From positions 1 through 49,832 of the forward strand of contig NZ_CALXEE010000006.1 of the NCBI RefSeq assembly GCF_944387245.1: a DNA stretch of 49,832 nt, given 5' to 3'. Under the pieces are notes generated by a model. It was not told where the DNA came from, ran no database searches, and was given only the letters and a program-made list of their open reading frames with translations. The translations under genes were made by a program, and so were the position numbers. The stretch is from an uncultured Intestinimonas sp. (GTDB lineage: Bacteria > Bacillota > Clostridia > Oscillospirales > Oscillospiraceae). Of this stretch, positions 23,836-32,122 are shown in pieces (position 1 is the first letter of the stretch; each line of letters opens with the position of its first letter).

Positions 23836-25298
23836 AGGTCTACCTCCCCGGCCAGCTTCAGGGCGCTGACCACCGCCTGGGCCTTGTTGATGCACTCCTG
23901 GTACTCCTTCTCCGGCTCCGAGTCGGCCACGATGCCCGCCCCGCTGCGGACGAACACCCTGCCGTTCTTCTGGTAGGCGATACGGATGGCGATGCAGGTG
24001 TCCATATTTCCGGTAAAGTCGATGTAGCCGATGGCGCCGCCATAGATGCCCCGCTTGTTGTTCTCCAGCTCTGCAATGAGCTGGCAGGCCCGGAGCTTGG
24101 GCGCGCCGGAGAGGGTCCCGGCGGGCAGCACCGCTTCGATGGCGTCCAAAGCGTCCCTGTCCGCCCGCAGCTCCCCCCGCACCGTGGAGCCGATGTGCAT
24201 GACGTGGGAGAACCGCTCCACAGTGTGGAACTTCTCCACCTGGACGGTGCCGAAACGGCTGACCTTGCCCAGGTCGTTGCGCCCCAGATCCACCAGCATG
24301 TTGTGCTCGGCCAGCTCCTTCTCGTCGGAGAGCAGCTCCGCCTCCAGGGCCCCGTCCTCCTCCGGGGTCTTTCCCCTGGGACGGGTGCCCGCCAGGGGGA
24401 AGGTGTGGAGCACCCCGTCCTCCAGCTTCACCAGGGTCTCGGGCGACGCCCCAGCCACCTCCACGTCGGTGCCGGAGAAGTAGAACATGTAGGGGGAGGG
24501 ATTGAGGGTGCGCAGCACCCGGTAGGTGTCCAGGAGGCTGCCCTCGAAGGGGGCGGACAGGCGGTTGGAGAGGACGATCTGGAAGATGTCCCCCTCCCGG
24601 ATGTGGCCCTTGGCCCGCTCCACCATGCGGCAGAACTGCTCCTTGTCAAAGAGGGGCGTCACCTCCCCCAGCAGCCGTCCGGCGGGCTCCCGCCTCTTCT
24701 CCCCCTTCCGCAGCAGCTCCGCCAGCTGCCCCAGCTCCAGCACCGCCTTGTGGTAGCCCGTCTCCGGGTCCTCCAGGGACATGTTGACCATGAGAACGAT
24801 CTTCTGCCGCAGGTGGTCAAAGGCGATGACCTTGTCGAAGAGCATCAGGTCCAGGTCCCGGAAGGCCTCGGTGTCCTCCACCTCCGAGCGGACGGACGGC
24901 TCGCTGTACCCCAGGTAGTCGTAGGAGAAGTACCCCACCAGACCGCCGGTGAAGGGCGGGAGGTAGTCGAACCGGGGGCTTTTGTAGTCGGCCAGGATCT
25001 GACGCAGGCAGCGGGAGGGGTCCCCTGTGGGGAAGCGGAGGCTCCCCGCCTTCATCTCCCCGTTCAGGCAGGTGATCTCCAGCTTGGGGTCGAAGCCCAG
25101 AAAAGTATAGCGTCCCCAGCCCTCATGGCCGGCCGCCGACTCCAGCAGGTAACAGTGGGTGGATACGCGCTTCAGGGTCCGCAGGACCTCGATGGGCGTG
25201 GTGAAATCGGACAGGAGCTCGCAGCTCACCGGCAGCACGCGGTACGCGCCGCCGGAGGCCATCTCCCTGACCTGGTCCAGTGTGGGGCGAATCTGCAT
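23832..25298 (-). CDS. trpE: Anthranilate synthase component I
   Basis: A 488-aa chorismate-using enzyme forming anthranilate with ammonia from TrpG. The N-terminal LLESAAGHEGWGRYTFLG contains the LLES motif of the tryptophan feedback site, so the enzyme is probably inhibited by Trp. The C-terminal catalytic region shows FQIVLSNR, GASPETLVKL, the signature AGTRPRGKTPEED and GAPKLRACQLI. I chose ATG at 25298, which has GGAGGTG upstream; the frame extends further only into the T-box leader. It is the first gene of the operon. Confidence 0.97.
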   Translation of the reverse strand: MQIRPTLDQVREMASGGAYRVLPVSCELLSDFTTPIEVLRTLKRVSTHCYLLESAAGHEGWGRYTFLGFDPKLEITCLNGEMKAGSLRFPTGDPSRCLRQILADYKSPRFDYLPPFTGGLVGYFSYDYLGYSEPSVRSEVEDTEAFRDLDLMLFDKVIAFDHLRQKIVLMVNMSLEDPETGYHKAVLELGQLAELLRKGEKRREPAGRLLGEVTPLFDKEQFCRMVERAKGHIREGDIFQIVLSNRLSAPFEGSLLDTYRVLRTLNPSPYMFYFSGTDVEVAGASPETLVKLEDGVLHTFPLAGTRPRGKTPEEDGALEAELLSDEKELAEHNMLVDLGRNDLGKVSRFGTVQVEKFHTVERFSHVMHIGSTVRGELRADRDALDAIEAVLPAGTLSGAPKLRACQLIAELENNKRGIYGGAIGYIDFTGNMDTCIAIRIAYQKNGRVFVRSGAGIVADSEPEKEYQECINKAQAVVSALKLAGEVDL

Positions 25299-25349
25299 GG
25301 TGTGCACCTCCAAATAAAAATACTCCCCCGGCCTTTCTGCCAGAGGAGT

Positions 25350-25392
25350 AAAAAAATCGTCCCTGACAGAAAGATACAATCTGTCAAGGACG
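25350..25392 (-). terminator. T-box terminator hairpin ahead of trpE
   Basis: On the minus strand GTCCTTGACAG pairs with CTGTCAGGGAC and is followed by GATTTTTTTA. Its 5' arm can instead take part in the antiterminator fold that includes the T-box bulge at 25407-25421. It stops transcription when tRNA-Trp is charged. Confidence 0.9.
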
Positions 25393-25642
25393 AATAAACA
25401 CGTTATCCGCGGTGCCACCTTGATTCACGGTATGACCCGTGCACTTAGCAGGATACCAACATATCCCCGGCAAATGACGTCTGCCTGCAACGTCGCGGAA
25501 TACTCTGTGGAGCCCCACATTTCGCCGCGCCCTCAGCGGTCCATTTGACAACGTGTTTCTTGCCTGACTCTCAGCATCACAGGCTCTCTGTAAAGGCATC
25601 GTTGCCGTTATCTCCGCTTCAACGGTTTAAGTGATTAAATTT
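25350..25642 (-). promoter_or_regulatory. Tryptophan T-box riboswitch controlling trpEGDCFBA
   Basis: The leader contains the hallmark AAGGTGGCACCGCGG (minus strand of 25407-25421), whose bulge pairs with the uncharged tRNA end. Stem I begins AGAGAGCCTG near 25592 and carries the specifier TGG (minus strand of 25543-25541) within AAATGGACCGCTGAGGGC, that is, the Trp codon. The terminator at 25350-25392 completes the switch. Uncharged tRNA-Trp should favour antitermination and trp expression. Confidence 0.95.
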
Positions 25643-25648
25643 TGTCCT

Positions 25649-25677
25649 ACTATACCACCCCGCCCTCCCGTTGTCAA
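25649..25677 (-). promoter_or_regulatory. trp operon promoter
   Basis: On the minus strand TTGACA (25677-25672) and TATAGT (25654-25649) are separated by 17 bases, placing the transcription start near 25642, just ahead of the T-box. Confidence 0.9.
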
Positions 25678-26067
25678 GGAGAAAAATCACCGGGGCGTGT
25701 GGAGCGCTCATCTCTACCCCCCAGCGCTCCATCCAGTTATTGACCCGCAAAACATGGACGAGCATCTGGGGGCCCTGACATTCGCCGGCCGAATCCAGGC
25801 TCCGGACCGGAAACGACTGATGCAGAAGCCCGGCTTGCCCCACTGCTACCACAACAGCACTCGGATCTCCACGATCTTCCAGACAAGTGAAGTTTCTCTT
25901 TTCATGTGTCGGTCCAAAGCACAGCCAAAACAAGAGGAATTTCTTTGCGTATTCCTGCCTCACACATCCATATCTTTTTGTTCCGCATCTATGAGCAAGA
26001 TAAAAAAACCATTGATTTTCAAGCGTTTCAGCCTTTTTCCACCCATACCCTTCCGCCTTGCCTGGAT
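25678..26067. other. Intergenic stretch without a credible gene
   Basis: About 390 bases between the divergent trp and DUF401 promoters. Frames of up to about 150 codons are open on both strands, but none has a ribosome site or recognisable protein. The piece QAPDRKRLM (25796-25823, plus strand) recurs at 46936. I read the stretch as gene debris at an island boundary. Confidence 0.5.
25796..25823 (+). repeat. Island-flanking direct repeat, left copy
   Basis: A 28-base segment beginning CAGGCTCCGGACCGGAA matches 46936-46963 at 26 of 28 positions, in the same orientation. The pair brackets the catabolic region 26182-46350. It could be a pair of attachment-like sites or two relics of one gene family. 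Confidence 0.55.
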
Positions 26068-26097
26068 TTGACACAAAAAGTTTTGCCCTGCTATAAT
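26068..26097 (+). promoter_or_regulatory. Promoter of the DUF401/dehydratase operon
   Basis: TTGACA (26068-26073) and TATAAT (26092-26097) are both perfect hexamers with 18-base spacing. The transcription start is near 26104, giving a leader of about 78 bases. Confidence 0.88.
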
Positions 26098-26181
26098 TAG
26101 TTCAAATTTGTAAAGCCTGACCAGAATTTCGAGGCTTCTCGCCGTAAAAGACAGCAACTTTACTGCACAGGCACGGAAAGT

Positions 26182-27426
26182 ATGGTGTATCTTATGGAGC
26201 AGTTGATATCCGTTCTCATAGCCATCGCCTTTATTCCCATTTTACTCAGGCTTAAAATTCCCATTGGGCCTACGCTCATTATTTTGGGAATGTTTGTTGG
26301 AATCTTCAGCGGACTTGACCTAGGACAGATCAGGACAGCTTTCTTCAACGTGTTCTTGATTCCGGACACACTCGCCTCTGTCCTGATCGTGATTGAGATC
26401 GGCATGCTCAGCGTCCTTATGTCACATTATGGCCTGCTCAACCGGATGGAGCTGGCCATGCGCAGGCTGCTGCCTTATCCAAAGGTTTTGATGTTATTTT
26501 TTCCCGCATTGGTCGGCGTACTTCAGGCTCCGGGCGGAGCCGCTTTATCCGCTCCGCTGGTAAACCAGATAGGCAAGGAAATGGGACTTGCCCGCGAGAT
26601 GAGAGCCAACATCAATGTGGTTGGCCGGCACATCCTACCGGTCATCGCCCCGTTTTCCACCAACATGATTGTGGTTCACAGTGTTGCCCCTGATGTGAAC
26701 ATTGTCCTGCTGGGACTTTTGAATCTTGGATTTGTCGTCTTGATGCAGGTGTCGGGATATTTTATCCTTATGCGAAACGCCAAAGCCATAGAAACCAATC
26801 CATTGGATGGGACAACCTGGCTCCAGGCGTTTGGGGAATTCAATCTGACCTTTATCCCGGTCTATCTGGCGGTCCTGCCCAATGGATTGTTTGGCATCCC
26901 ATATACGGTTTCGATTGCTGTCGCAATCCTCTCCGTTTTCTTCCTTGGCGGAAAACACGACTTCGGCCAGCAGGTCGTCAAAAGCTTTAATGTCAATCTG
27001 GCGCTCTTGATCATCGGAGTCTATTTTTTTCAAAACATAGTGGGAGAACTGGATGCACTGCTGCTCCTGTTTGAACGGCTGGCCAGCAATCAGTCCAATT
27101 TGATGTTTCTCATTACCGTTGCGGTAATTGGAACGATTTTTGGTCTGGCAACCGGTTTGATGTATCTCCCTCTTGGCGTTCTGGTGCCAATTATCTGCCA
27201 AGCCTTCTATGGCAGCGAGATGGATATGATGGTGCACCTGTTCTATGCTTTCATCTGGTGTTTCATTGGCTATTACTTCTCTCCCATCCACCTTTGCCAG
27301 CTGCTGAGCGACAAGGAAACAGGATGTACGCCTGGTGAACGCTACCGGGCATACATTCCCGTCATGCTTTTATGGCCTGTATTTGCAGTTGTGCTCTATG
27401 CCGTCTACTCCATAACATTGGTCTAA
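26182..27426 (+). CDS. DUF401 family integral membrane protein, probable organic-acid transporter
   Basis: A 414-aa protein with about ten hydrophobic segments, recognisable as DUF401 (ion-transporter/AG-permease-like) by LRLKIPIGPTLIILGMFVGI, the loop VGVLQAPGGAALSAPLV and VVGRHILPVIAPFSTNMI. Such proteins are thought to be anion or organic-acid carriers. It is the first gene after a consensus promoter and is followed by the 4-hydroxybutyryl-CoA dehydratase homologue, so it may carry that pathway's substrate or product. ATG at 26182 or 26194 could both start it; neither ribosome site is strong. Codon use is visibly less GC-rich than in the trp genes. Transport role is inferred. Confidence 0.75.
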   Translation: MVYLMEQLISVLIAIAFIPILLRLKIPIGPTLIILGMFVGIFSGLDLGQIRTAFFNVFLIPDTLASVLIVIEIGMLSVLMSHYGLLNRMELAMRRLLPYPKVLMLFFPALVGVLQAPGGAALSAPLVNQIGKEMGLAREMRANINVVGRHILPVIAPFSTNMIVVHSVAPDVNIVLLGLLNLGFVVLMQVSGYFILMRNAKAIETNPLDGTTWLQAFGEFNLTFIPVYLAVLPNGLFGIPYTVSIAVAILSVFFLGGKHDFGQQVVKSFNVNLALLIIGVYFFQNIVGELDALLLLFERLASNQSNLMFLITVAVIGTIFGLATGLMYLPLGVLVPIICQAFYGSEMDMMVHLFYAFIWCFIGYYFSPIHLCQLLSDKETGCTPGERYRAYIPVMLLWPVFAVVLYAVYSITLV

Positions 27427-27487
27427 GATTCTGAGCATTTGAACCGCCCTTTGAAAAAACAAATATTTGTAGAAAGGAAGATCCCAT

Positions 27488-28951
27488 ATGGCGCTTATGA
27501 CCGGCGAACAGTACATCGAGAGCATTCGCAAGATTCCCATGCAGATCTACATGTTTGGTAAGAAAGTGGAAAATCCCGTGGATGATCCCATCCTTCGTCC
27601 CGCGCTCAACTCCGTTCGCATGACCTATGATCTGGCGCAGATGCCGGAGTATCAAGATCTGATGACGGCCATCTCTCCAGAGACCGGTGAGCGGATCAAT
27701 CGCTTTACCCACATTCATCGCTCCACGGATGATCTGCGCAAAAAGGTAAAAATGCAGCGTCTGCTGGGCCAGAAGACAGCCGCCTGTTTCCAGCGCTGTG
27801 TGGGCATGGATGCGTTCAACGCGGTATACTCCACCACTTATGAGATCGACCAGAAGTGCGGCACCCACTACCATGAGAATTTCAAAAAATTCATGCTCTA
27901 CTGCCAGGAAAAAGACCTGACCGTAGACGGCGCCATGACAGACACCAAGGGTGACCGGTCCAAAACGCCTCATGAGCAGGCCGACCCCGATCTTTTCCTG
28001 CATGTGGTGGAGCGCCGTCCTGACGGTGTGGTGGTCTGCGGTGCGAAGGCCCACCAGACCGGCATCATCAATAGCCACGAGGTCATCGTCATGCCCACCA
28101 TCGCCATGGGGCCCGAAGATAAAGATTACGCGATCTCCTTTGCCGTACCGCTGGACAGTGAAGGCCTTTATATGATCGTCGGTCGTCAGAGCTGCGATAC
28201 CCGTAAGCGGGAGGGCAGTGAGATGGACGTAGGCAACGCCGAGTTTGGCGGCGTGGAGGCTCTCACCGTATTCGACCATGTATTTGTGCCCAATGAGCGC
28301 ATTTTCCTCAACGGAGAGACGGAATTCGCAGGCATGCTGGTGGAACGCTTTGCCGGGTATCACAGGCAGAGCTATGGCGGGTGTAAGGTAGGCGTAGGGG
28401 ATGTGCTTATTGGCGCCGCCGCCGTGGCCGCAGAGTATAACGGGGCCTCCAAGGCATCTCACATCAAGGATAAGCTGATTGAAATGACCCATCTGAACGA
28501 GACTCTGTATTGCTGCGGCATCGCCTGTTCCGCCGAGGGCCATCAGACGGCAAGCGGGAATTATATCATCGATTTGCTGCTTGCCAATGTCTGCAAGCAG
28601 AATGTGACCCGGTTCCCCTATGAGATCGTTCGTCTTGCAGAGGATATTGCCGGCGGTTTGATGGTCACCGCCCCCTCTGAGGCCGATTTCCGGGATGCCA
28701 AGCTCGGCCCTGTCATCGATAAATACCTCAAGGGCGTCTCCGGCGTTTCCACCGAAAACCGTCTCCGCATTCTGCGCCTCATTGAAAATCTGGCGCTGGG
28801 AACAGCCGCTGTAGGCTATCGGACAGAGTCGCTCCATGGCGCAGGCTCTCCCCAGGCTCAGCGGATCATGATCGCACGTCAGGGCAATCTGGAACACAAA
28901 AAAGCCCTCGCCAAGGCCATTGCCCGTATCAAAGAGGATTCCTCTCTCTGA
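27488..28951 (+). CDS. 4-hydroxybutyryl-CoA dehydratase / vinylacetyl-CoA isomerase family enzyme (AbfD-like)
   Basis: A 487-aa FAD and [4Fe-4S] enzyme of the family that dehydrates 4-hydroxybutyryl-CoA to crotonyl-CoA by a ketyl-radical mechanism. All four cluster ligands of the Clostridium aminobutyricum enzyme are present at matching spacing: C100, C104, H292 and C299 (CFQRCVGMD and GYHRQSYGGC). Length is that of AbfD. This separates it from the cluster-less 4-hydroxyphenylacetate hydroxylase relatives. AAGGAAG precedes the ATG. Downstream are an Nfu Fe-S carrier and a small Cys-rich protein, probably for cluster assembly. Two AbfT-type CoA-transferases lie 14-17 kb to the right. A related 4-hydroxyacyl-CoA substrate rather than 4-hydroxybutyryl-CoA is possible. 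Confidence 0.88.
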   Translation: MALMTGEQYIESIRKIPMQIYMFGKKVENPVDDPILRPALNSVRMTYDLAQMPEYQDLMTAISPETGERINRFTHIHRSTDDLRKKVKMQRLLGQKTAACFQRCVGMDAFNAVYSTTYEIDQKCGTHYHENFKKFMLYCQEKDLTVDGAMTDTKGDRSKTPHEQADPDLFLHVVERRPDGVVVCGAKAHQTGIINSHEVIVMPTIAMGPEDKDYAISFAVPLDSEGLYMIVGRQSCDTRKREGSEMDVGNAEFGGVEALTVFDHVFVPNERIFLNGETEFAGMLVERFAGYHRQSYGGCKVGVGDVLIGAAAVAAEYNGASKASHIKDKLIEMTHLNETLYCCGIACSAEGHQTASGNYIIDLLLANVCKQNVTRFPYEIVRLAEDIAGGLMVTAPSEADFRDAKLGPVIDKYLKGVSGVSTENRLRILRLIENLALGTAAVGYRTESLHGAGSPQAQRIMIARQGNLEHKKALAKAIARIKEDSSL

Positions 28952-29015
28952 GCCGTGAACCCATCTCGGGGCGCAATATCTCGTCCACTGCCGTCATGAA
29001 AGGAAGGGCGTTTTT

Positions 29016-29300
29016 ATGGATCAGGAAATCGAACGGGTACTAGATGAATATGTGAGACCGCTTCTCCATTCTCACGGCGGTGATATAGAGGTCCTGGAGT
29101 TTACGGCCGACGGCCTGCTTCGTTTTCGGCTCAGGGGGCAGTGCGCAGGTTGTCCGGCCGCCGACCTGACCACAGAGGAGCTGATCCATACAGAGCTCAC
29201 ACAGCGGCTGCCTCAGGTCAAAAAAGCGGTTTTGGTACGCGAAGTGAGTCCTGACCTGCTGGAACAGGCCAGAAACATCCTCCGAAATCACCATGTCTAG
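29016..29300 (+). CDS. NifU C-terminal-domain (Nfu) iron-sulfur carrier
   Basis: A 94-aa Nfu domain. The N-terminal half has VRPLLHSHGGDIEVLEF and the cluster-binding C-x-x-C is in RGQCAGCPAADLT. Nfu proteins hold a transient [4Fe-4S] cluster between two subunits and pass it to target enzymes. ATG at 29016 has AAGGAAGGGCG upstream. It lies between the [4Fe-4S] dehydratase gene and a small Cys-rich gene, which it overlaps by 8 bases, so it is probably a dedicated maturation factor for that dehydratase. Confidence 0.9.
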   Translation: MDQEIERVLDEYVRPLLHSHGGDIEVLEFTADGLLRFRLRGQCAGCPAADLTTEELIHTELTQRLPQVKKAVLVREVSPDLLEQARNILRNHHV

Positions 29301-29595
29301 TCCGCTCAGCATTGGGGTTCGCTACTGCGGCGGGTGCAACCCACGGTACGACCGGGTCTCTTTTGTGAAACAGCTGGAGACAGCACTTCCCGAGATCCGT
29401 TTCCTCCCCGTGCAGCCGGGAGAGGCATATGCCGCTGTATTGTTGGTGTGTGGCTGCCTGAGCCAATGCGTCAGCTGGGAATTTCTCCCCGTGCCGCAAG
29501 AGCGGGTCATCTGTGTCACATGCCATCAGGATCTCGCCATGGCAATAGAACAGCTGCAAAAAATTACAGCGGTTGTTCGGCCGCATTCCCTTTAG
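29293..29595 (+). CDS. Small cysteine-rich protein with CGGCNPRYDR motif
   Basis: A 100-aa protein I cannot place in a named family. It contains YCGGCNPRYDR near residue 11, VCGCLSQC near 54 and CVTCHQD near 75, giving seven cysteines in CxxC-like arrangements that suit metal or Fe-S binding or thiol chemistry. No signal peptide or membrane segment is seen. Its start overlaps the Nfu gene by 8 bases, so translation is coupled, and a strong terminator follows immediately. A role with Nfu in building or protecting the dehydratase cluster is inferred only from position. Confidence 0.7.
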   Translation: MSSPLSIGVRYCGGCNPRYDRVSFVKQLETALPEIRFLPVQPGEAYAAVLLVCGCLSQCVSWEFLPVPQERVICVTCHQDLAMAIEQLQKITAVVRPHSL

Positions 29596-29596
29596 C

Positions 29597-29642
29597 GCAA
29601 AAAACGTGTCTGACCCTCCAGGGCCAGACACGTTTTTTGTGC
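29597..29642. terminator. Bidirectional terminator between convergent units
   Basis: A 14-base perfect stem AAAAAACGTGTCTG with its complement around a short GC loop, giving T-runs in both directions. It separates the rightward dehydratase operon from the leftward LysR gene. A second small hairpin, CCCTTGC-ATC-GCAAGGG, follows at 29647. Confidence 0.9.
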
Positions 29643-29679
29643 TCAGCCCTTGCATCGCAAGGGTTGGCATCTCTTATAT

Positions 29680-30621
29680 TTATATGATCTCTCGATTGAT
29701 ATTCTCATTTTGCTTGGTGATCAGAGTTCCATTTTTGGAATCCTCAATCAACATATCTAAAAAACACCGTGTCATGGGAGGAAGTTTCTTATCTCCTCTC
29801 CATACCACGTTGATATCGCGTACAAACGGCTTATTAATGTCCAGCTCAACCGGGACGACACTGTTGATGTTCAAAAATCCAGAGGTCGGAATAATTGCAA
29901 TCCCCCCTCCGGCAGCTACCATACCGATCACGCCATAATCATTATAGGCTTCCATAACGATGTTGGGCTCAAAACCGTAGGGCGCACACAAATCATAAAG
30001 CAGTCCGTTCGTGCCGCGTCTGCTGCGGATATAGACGATAAAGCGTTCATTTTTCAGCTCTGGAATGGATACCTTTTCCCGTTTTGCAAATGGGTGGTTC
30101 TTGGCAACGATCAGTCCCACAGGTTCCTCGTAGAGGGTGTATTTCTTCAGGGGCACATATTCATTTATGGGTTCAAAATTGCTGCACAATCCCAGCTCCG
30201 CCCGTTCATGGAGCACGTCCTGCAGAACGGAAGTCGTGTAGTGATATTGCAGGGAAAACTTACAAGTGGGCTCGATGCGCCGGAAGCGTATAATCTCTTC
30301 CGGCAGGAAAATGGCGTACATGGAAAAAAGTGCGCTGATGCAGACGGTGTCATTCTCCACGTCCACCATATGACGCACCGCAGCGATTCCTTTTTCCACC
30401 TCGTCCACCGATCGCTTTACGTATTCATAGAACATTTTGCCGTAGGATGTAAGGGAGACGTTCCTACCATCCTTCTCAAAAAGAGGGGCGCCCAGCTCAT
30501 GCTCCAAATTACGAATGGCTTTTGACAGGGCAGGTTGTGTGATATATAGGAGATTGGCAGCCCTTGTAAAATGGCACTGCTCCGCCACAATCTTAAAATA
30601 AATCAATGTCTGGTAGTTCAT
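29680..30621 (-). CDS. LysR family transcriptional regulator of the catabolic cluster
   Basis: A 313-aa LysR-type regulator. The HTH region is MNYQTLIYFKIVAEQCHFTR and ITQPALSKAIRNLEHELGAP, and the effector domain runs from about 90 to 300. ATG at 30621 has GGGAAGG upstream. It is divergent from the TRAP transporter operon across a 366-base gap and convergent with the dehydratase operon, so it most likely senses the substrate or an intermediate of the catabolic cluster and activates dctP onward. Codon use is more AT-rich than the rest of the window. Confidence 0.92.
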   Translation of the reverse strand: MNYQTLIYFKIVAEQCHFTRAANLLYITQPALSKAIRNLEHELGAPLFEKDGRNVSLTSYGKMFYEYVKRSVDEVEKGIAAVRHMVDVENDTVCISALFSMYAIFLPEEIIRFRRIEPTCKFSLQYHYTTSVLQDVLHERAELGLCSNFEPINEYVPLKKYTLYEEPVGLIVAKNHPFAKREKVSIPELKNERFIVYIRSRRGTNGLLYDLCAPYGFEPNIVMEAYNDYGVIGMVAAGGGIAIIPTSGFLNINSVVPVELDINKPFVRDINVVWRGDKKLPPMTRCFLDMLIEDSKNGTLITKQNENINREII

Positions 30622-30784
30622 AAAATAAAACCTTCCCTCTTAGGAACTCAATAATTGACAAAATATGTGTATAACTATGAAATGGCCAATCGTTCCCGCG
30701 GAAAACAAGTGAGCAAACTATCCAAAAACAAGGGTTGAAATTATCATTTATTGTCGTAAGTTATGATTGCAGCATGAAAAGGAG

Positions 30785-30814
30785 TTGGACGCCAGCCACG
30801 AGATACGCTATACT
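30785..30814 (+). promoter_or_regulatory. Candidate dctP promoter
   Basis: TTGGAC (30785-30790) and TATACT (30809-30814) with an 18-base spacer. Moderate match; it is some 170 bases ahead of dctP. Confidence 0.4.
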
Positions 30815-30884
30815 GACATCACAGTGAGATAGTCCAAAACCCAACGTGGCAAAGCAAGCGATCACATGCAGCTGAAATTCTATG

Positions 30885-30901
30885 TTTGTTAGTTTAACAA
30901 A
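30885..30901. promoter_or_regulatory. Palindromic operator candidate upstream of dctP
   Basis: Perfect palindrome TTTGTTA-GTT-TAACAAA about 85 bases upstream of the dctP start. The half-site TTGTTA resembles that of redox regulator Rex, but the 3-base spacer does not fit its consensus. It may bind the divergent LysR or another regulator. Confidence 0.4.
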
Positions 30902-30987
30902 GAATTTTTTTGCTGTCAACTTGACGCCACATGTCCAATTTGTGACTGTACCTGTGCACATTTTGAAAGGAAAAGGAGAGCAAAAAA

Positions 30988-32079
30988 GTGAAGAAGAAGT
31001 TTTGGCGCGTTATGACCGGAATCCTTTCTGTATCGTTGGTCCTCTCCCTGGCAGCTTGCGGCGGTGGCACCGAGGGCTCCAGCACCAATCCTGACGGAGG
31101 CACTGCTGAAGAAAAAATCCATCTCCGCATCGCTTCCTCCTCCCCCACTGTAGAGTTCGACGGCGATGGCACCACCTCTCTGGGTATTTCCGTAAACTAC
31201 TTCATCAAGGAGATCGAGGCCCGCAGCGGCGGCCGCATCACCGCTCAGGTGTTCCCTGATGGTCAGATCGCCTCTTCCACTCAGGAGTATATCGGCGGCC
31301 TCCAGAACGGCGCCTTTGACATCGGCATCCTCAATTGCGGCTCCTGGGGTGACTACACCTCCGCTTTCGCCGGTCTGAATATGCCCTACCTCTATTTTGA
31401 TTACGACACTGTTTATGCTCTGCTGGACTCCGAGATCGGCCAGAGCTGGCAGCAGAAGGCCTATGAGGACACCCAGTGCCTGCCCCTGGCCTGGTTCGAT
31501 ATTGGCTTCCGTGAGCTGACCTGCAACGTGCCGGTCCACAGCCCTGCCGACCTGAAGGGCGTGAAGATCCGTGTCATGCCCGACCCCATTCAGACCGCTA
31601 CCTGGGAAGCCCTCGGCTGCTCTGTGACCCCCGTGGCTTATTCCGAGCTGTATACCGCCCTTCAGCAGGGCCTGGTGGACGCTCAGGAGAACCCCCCCTC
31701 CAACATCGTTTCCTCCAAGGTGTATGAGCTTCAGGATTACATGGTCATTACCCACCACAACTTTACCGCCACCATCCCCGCTGTGAGCCCTGTGCTGTGG
31801 AACAAGCTGTCCGATGAGGATAAGACGCTCATCCAGGAGGTCATGATCGAGGCTCAGAACAAGGGCCGCGAGCAGACCGCCGCCCTTGCAGAAGGCTTCA
31901 TTCAGACTGTGGAAGATGATGCCGGAACTGAGATCATTCGTCTGACTGAGGACGAGCTTCTGGCCTTCCAGGAGGCCACCAAGAGCGTTTGGCCCATGGT
32001 GGAGGAGCAGATGGGTTCCGAGGCGTTCAACGCCATGATCGACTTTGTGGAGAATTATACACCTGAAGCCGAATCCTAA
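30988..32079 (+). CDS. TRAP transporter substrate-binding lipoprotein (DctP family)
   Basis: A 363-aa extracytoplasmic solute receptor. Residues 1-24 form a lipoprotein signal (ILSVSLVLSLAAC) with the acylated Cys at 24, so it is anchored outside the membrane. The DctP/TeaA fold shows in GGLQNGAFDIGILNCGSW, and the carboxylate-gripping Arg is expected in GVKIRVMPDPIQ. It delivers an organic acid to the DctQM permease by sodium-coupled symport. The GTG start at 30988 has AAGGAGAG 6 bases upstream. A terminator-like hairpin separates it from dctQ. Ligand unknown; the downstream enzymes suggest a hydroxylated or sugar acid. Confidence 0.93.
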   Translation: MKKKFWRVMTGILSVSLVLSLAACGGGTEGSSTNPDGGTAEEKIHLRIASSSPTVEFDGDGTTSLGISVNYFIKEIEARSGGRITAQVFPDGQIASSTQEYIGGLQNGAFDIGILNCGSWGDYTSAFAGLNMPYLYFDYDTVYALLDSEIGQSWQQKAYEDTQCLPLAWFDIGFRELTCNVPVHSPADLKGVKIRVMPDPIQTATWEALGCSVTPVAYSELYTALQQGLVDAQENPPSNIVSSKVYELQDYMVITHHNFTATIPAVSPVLWNKLSDEDKTLIQEVMIEAQNKGREQTAALAEGFIQTVEDDAGTEIIRLTEDELLAFQEATKSVWPMVEEQMGSEAFNAMIDFVENYTPEAES

Positions 32080-32122
32080 ATTTGTTTCCTAGGTTTCCCC
32101 CTATTACACAACCCAACACATG

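Larger units (their letters stand above)
30622..30987. other. Divergent regulatory gap between lysR and dctP
   Basis: A 366-base AT-rich region with no gene. It contains a candidate rightward promoter (30785-30814), the palindrome at 30885-30901, and an inverted pair TTGGAC (30785)/GTCCAA (30832) that could be LysR sites. The dctP leader would be about 165 bases long. Confidence 0.5.

Noticed and set aside
25619-26074. Overlapping frames of about 150 codons on both strands between trp and the DUF401 gene.
   Set aside because: No ribosome site, no recognisable domain, and they run into promoters on both sides. Treated as debris or non-coding.
27488-28951. Alternative that the AbfD-like protein is a 4-hydroxyphenylacetate 3-monooxygenase.
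   Set aside because: The monooxygenases lack the cluster ligands, whereas C100, C104, H292 and C299 are all present here.
28952-29015. Possible separate promoter for the Nfu gene.
   Set aside because: Only a ribosome site is convincing; the short gap fits an operon with the dehydratase.
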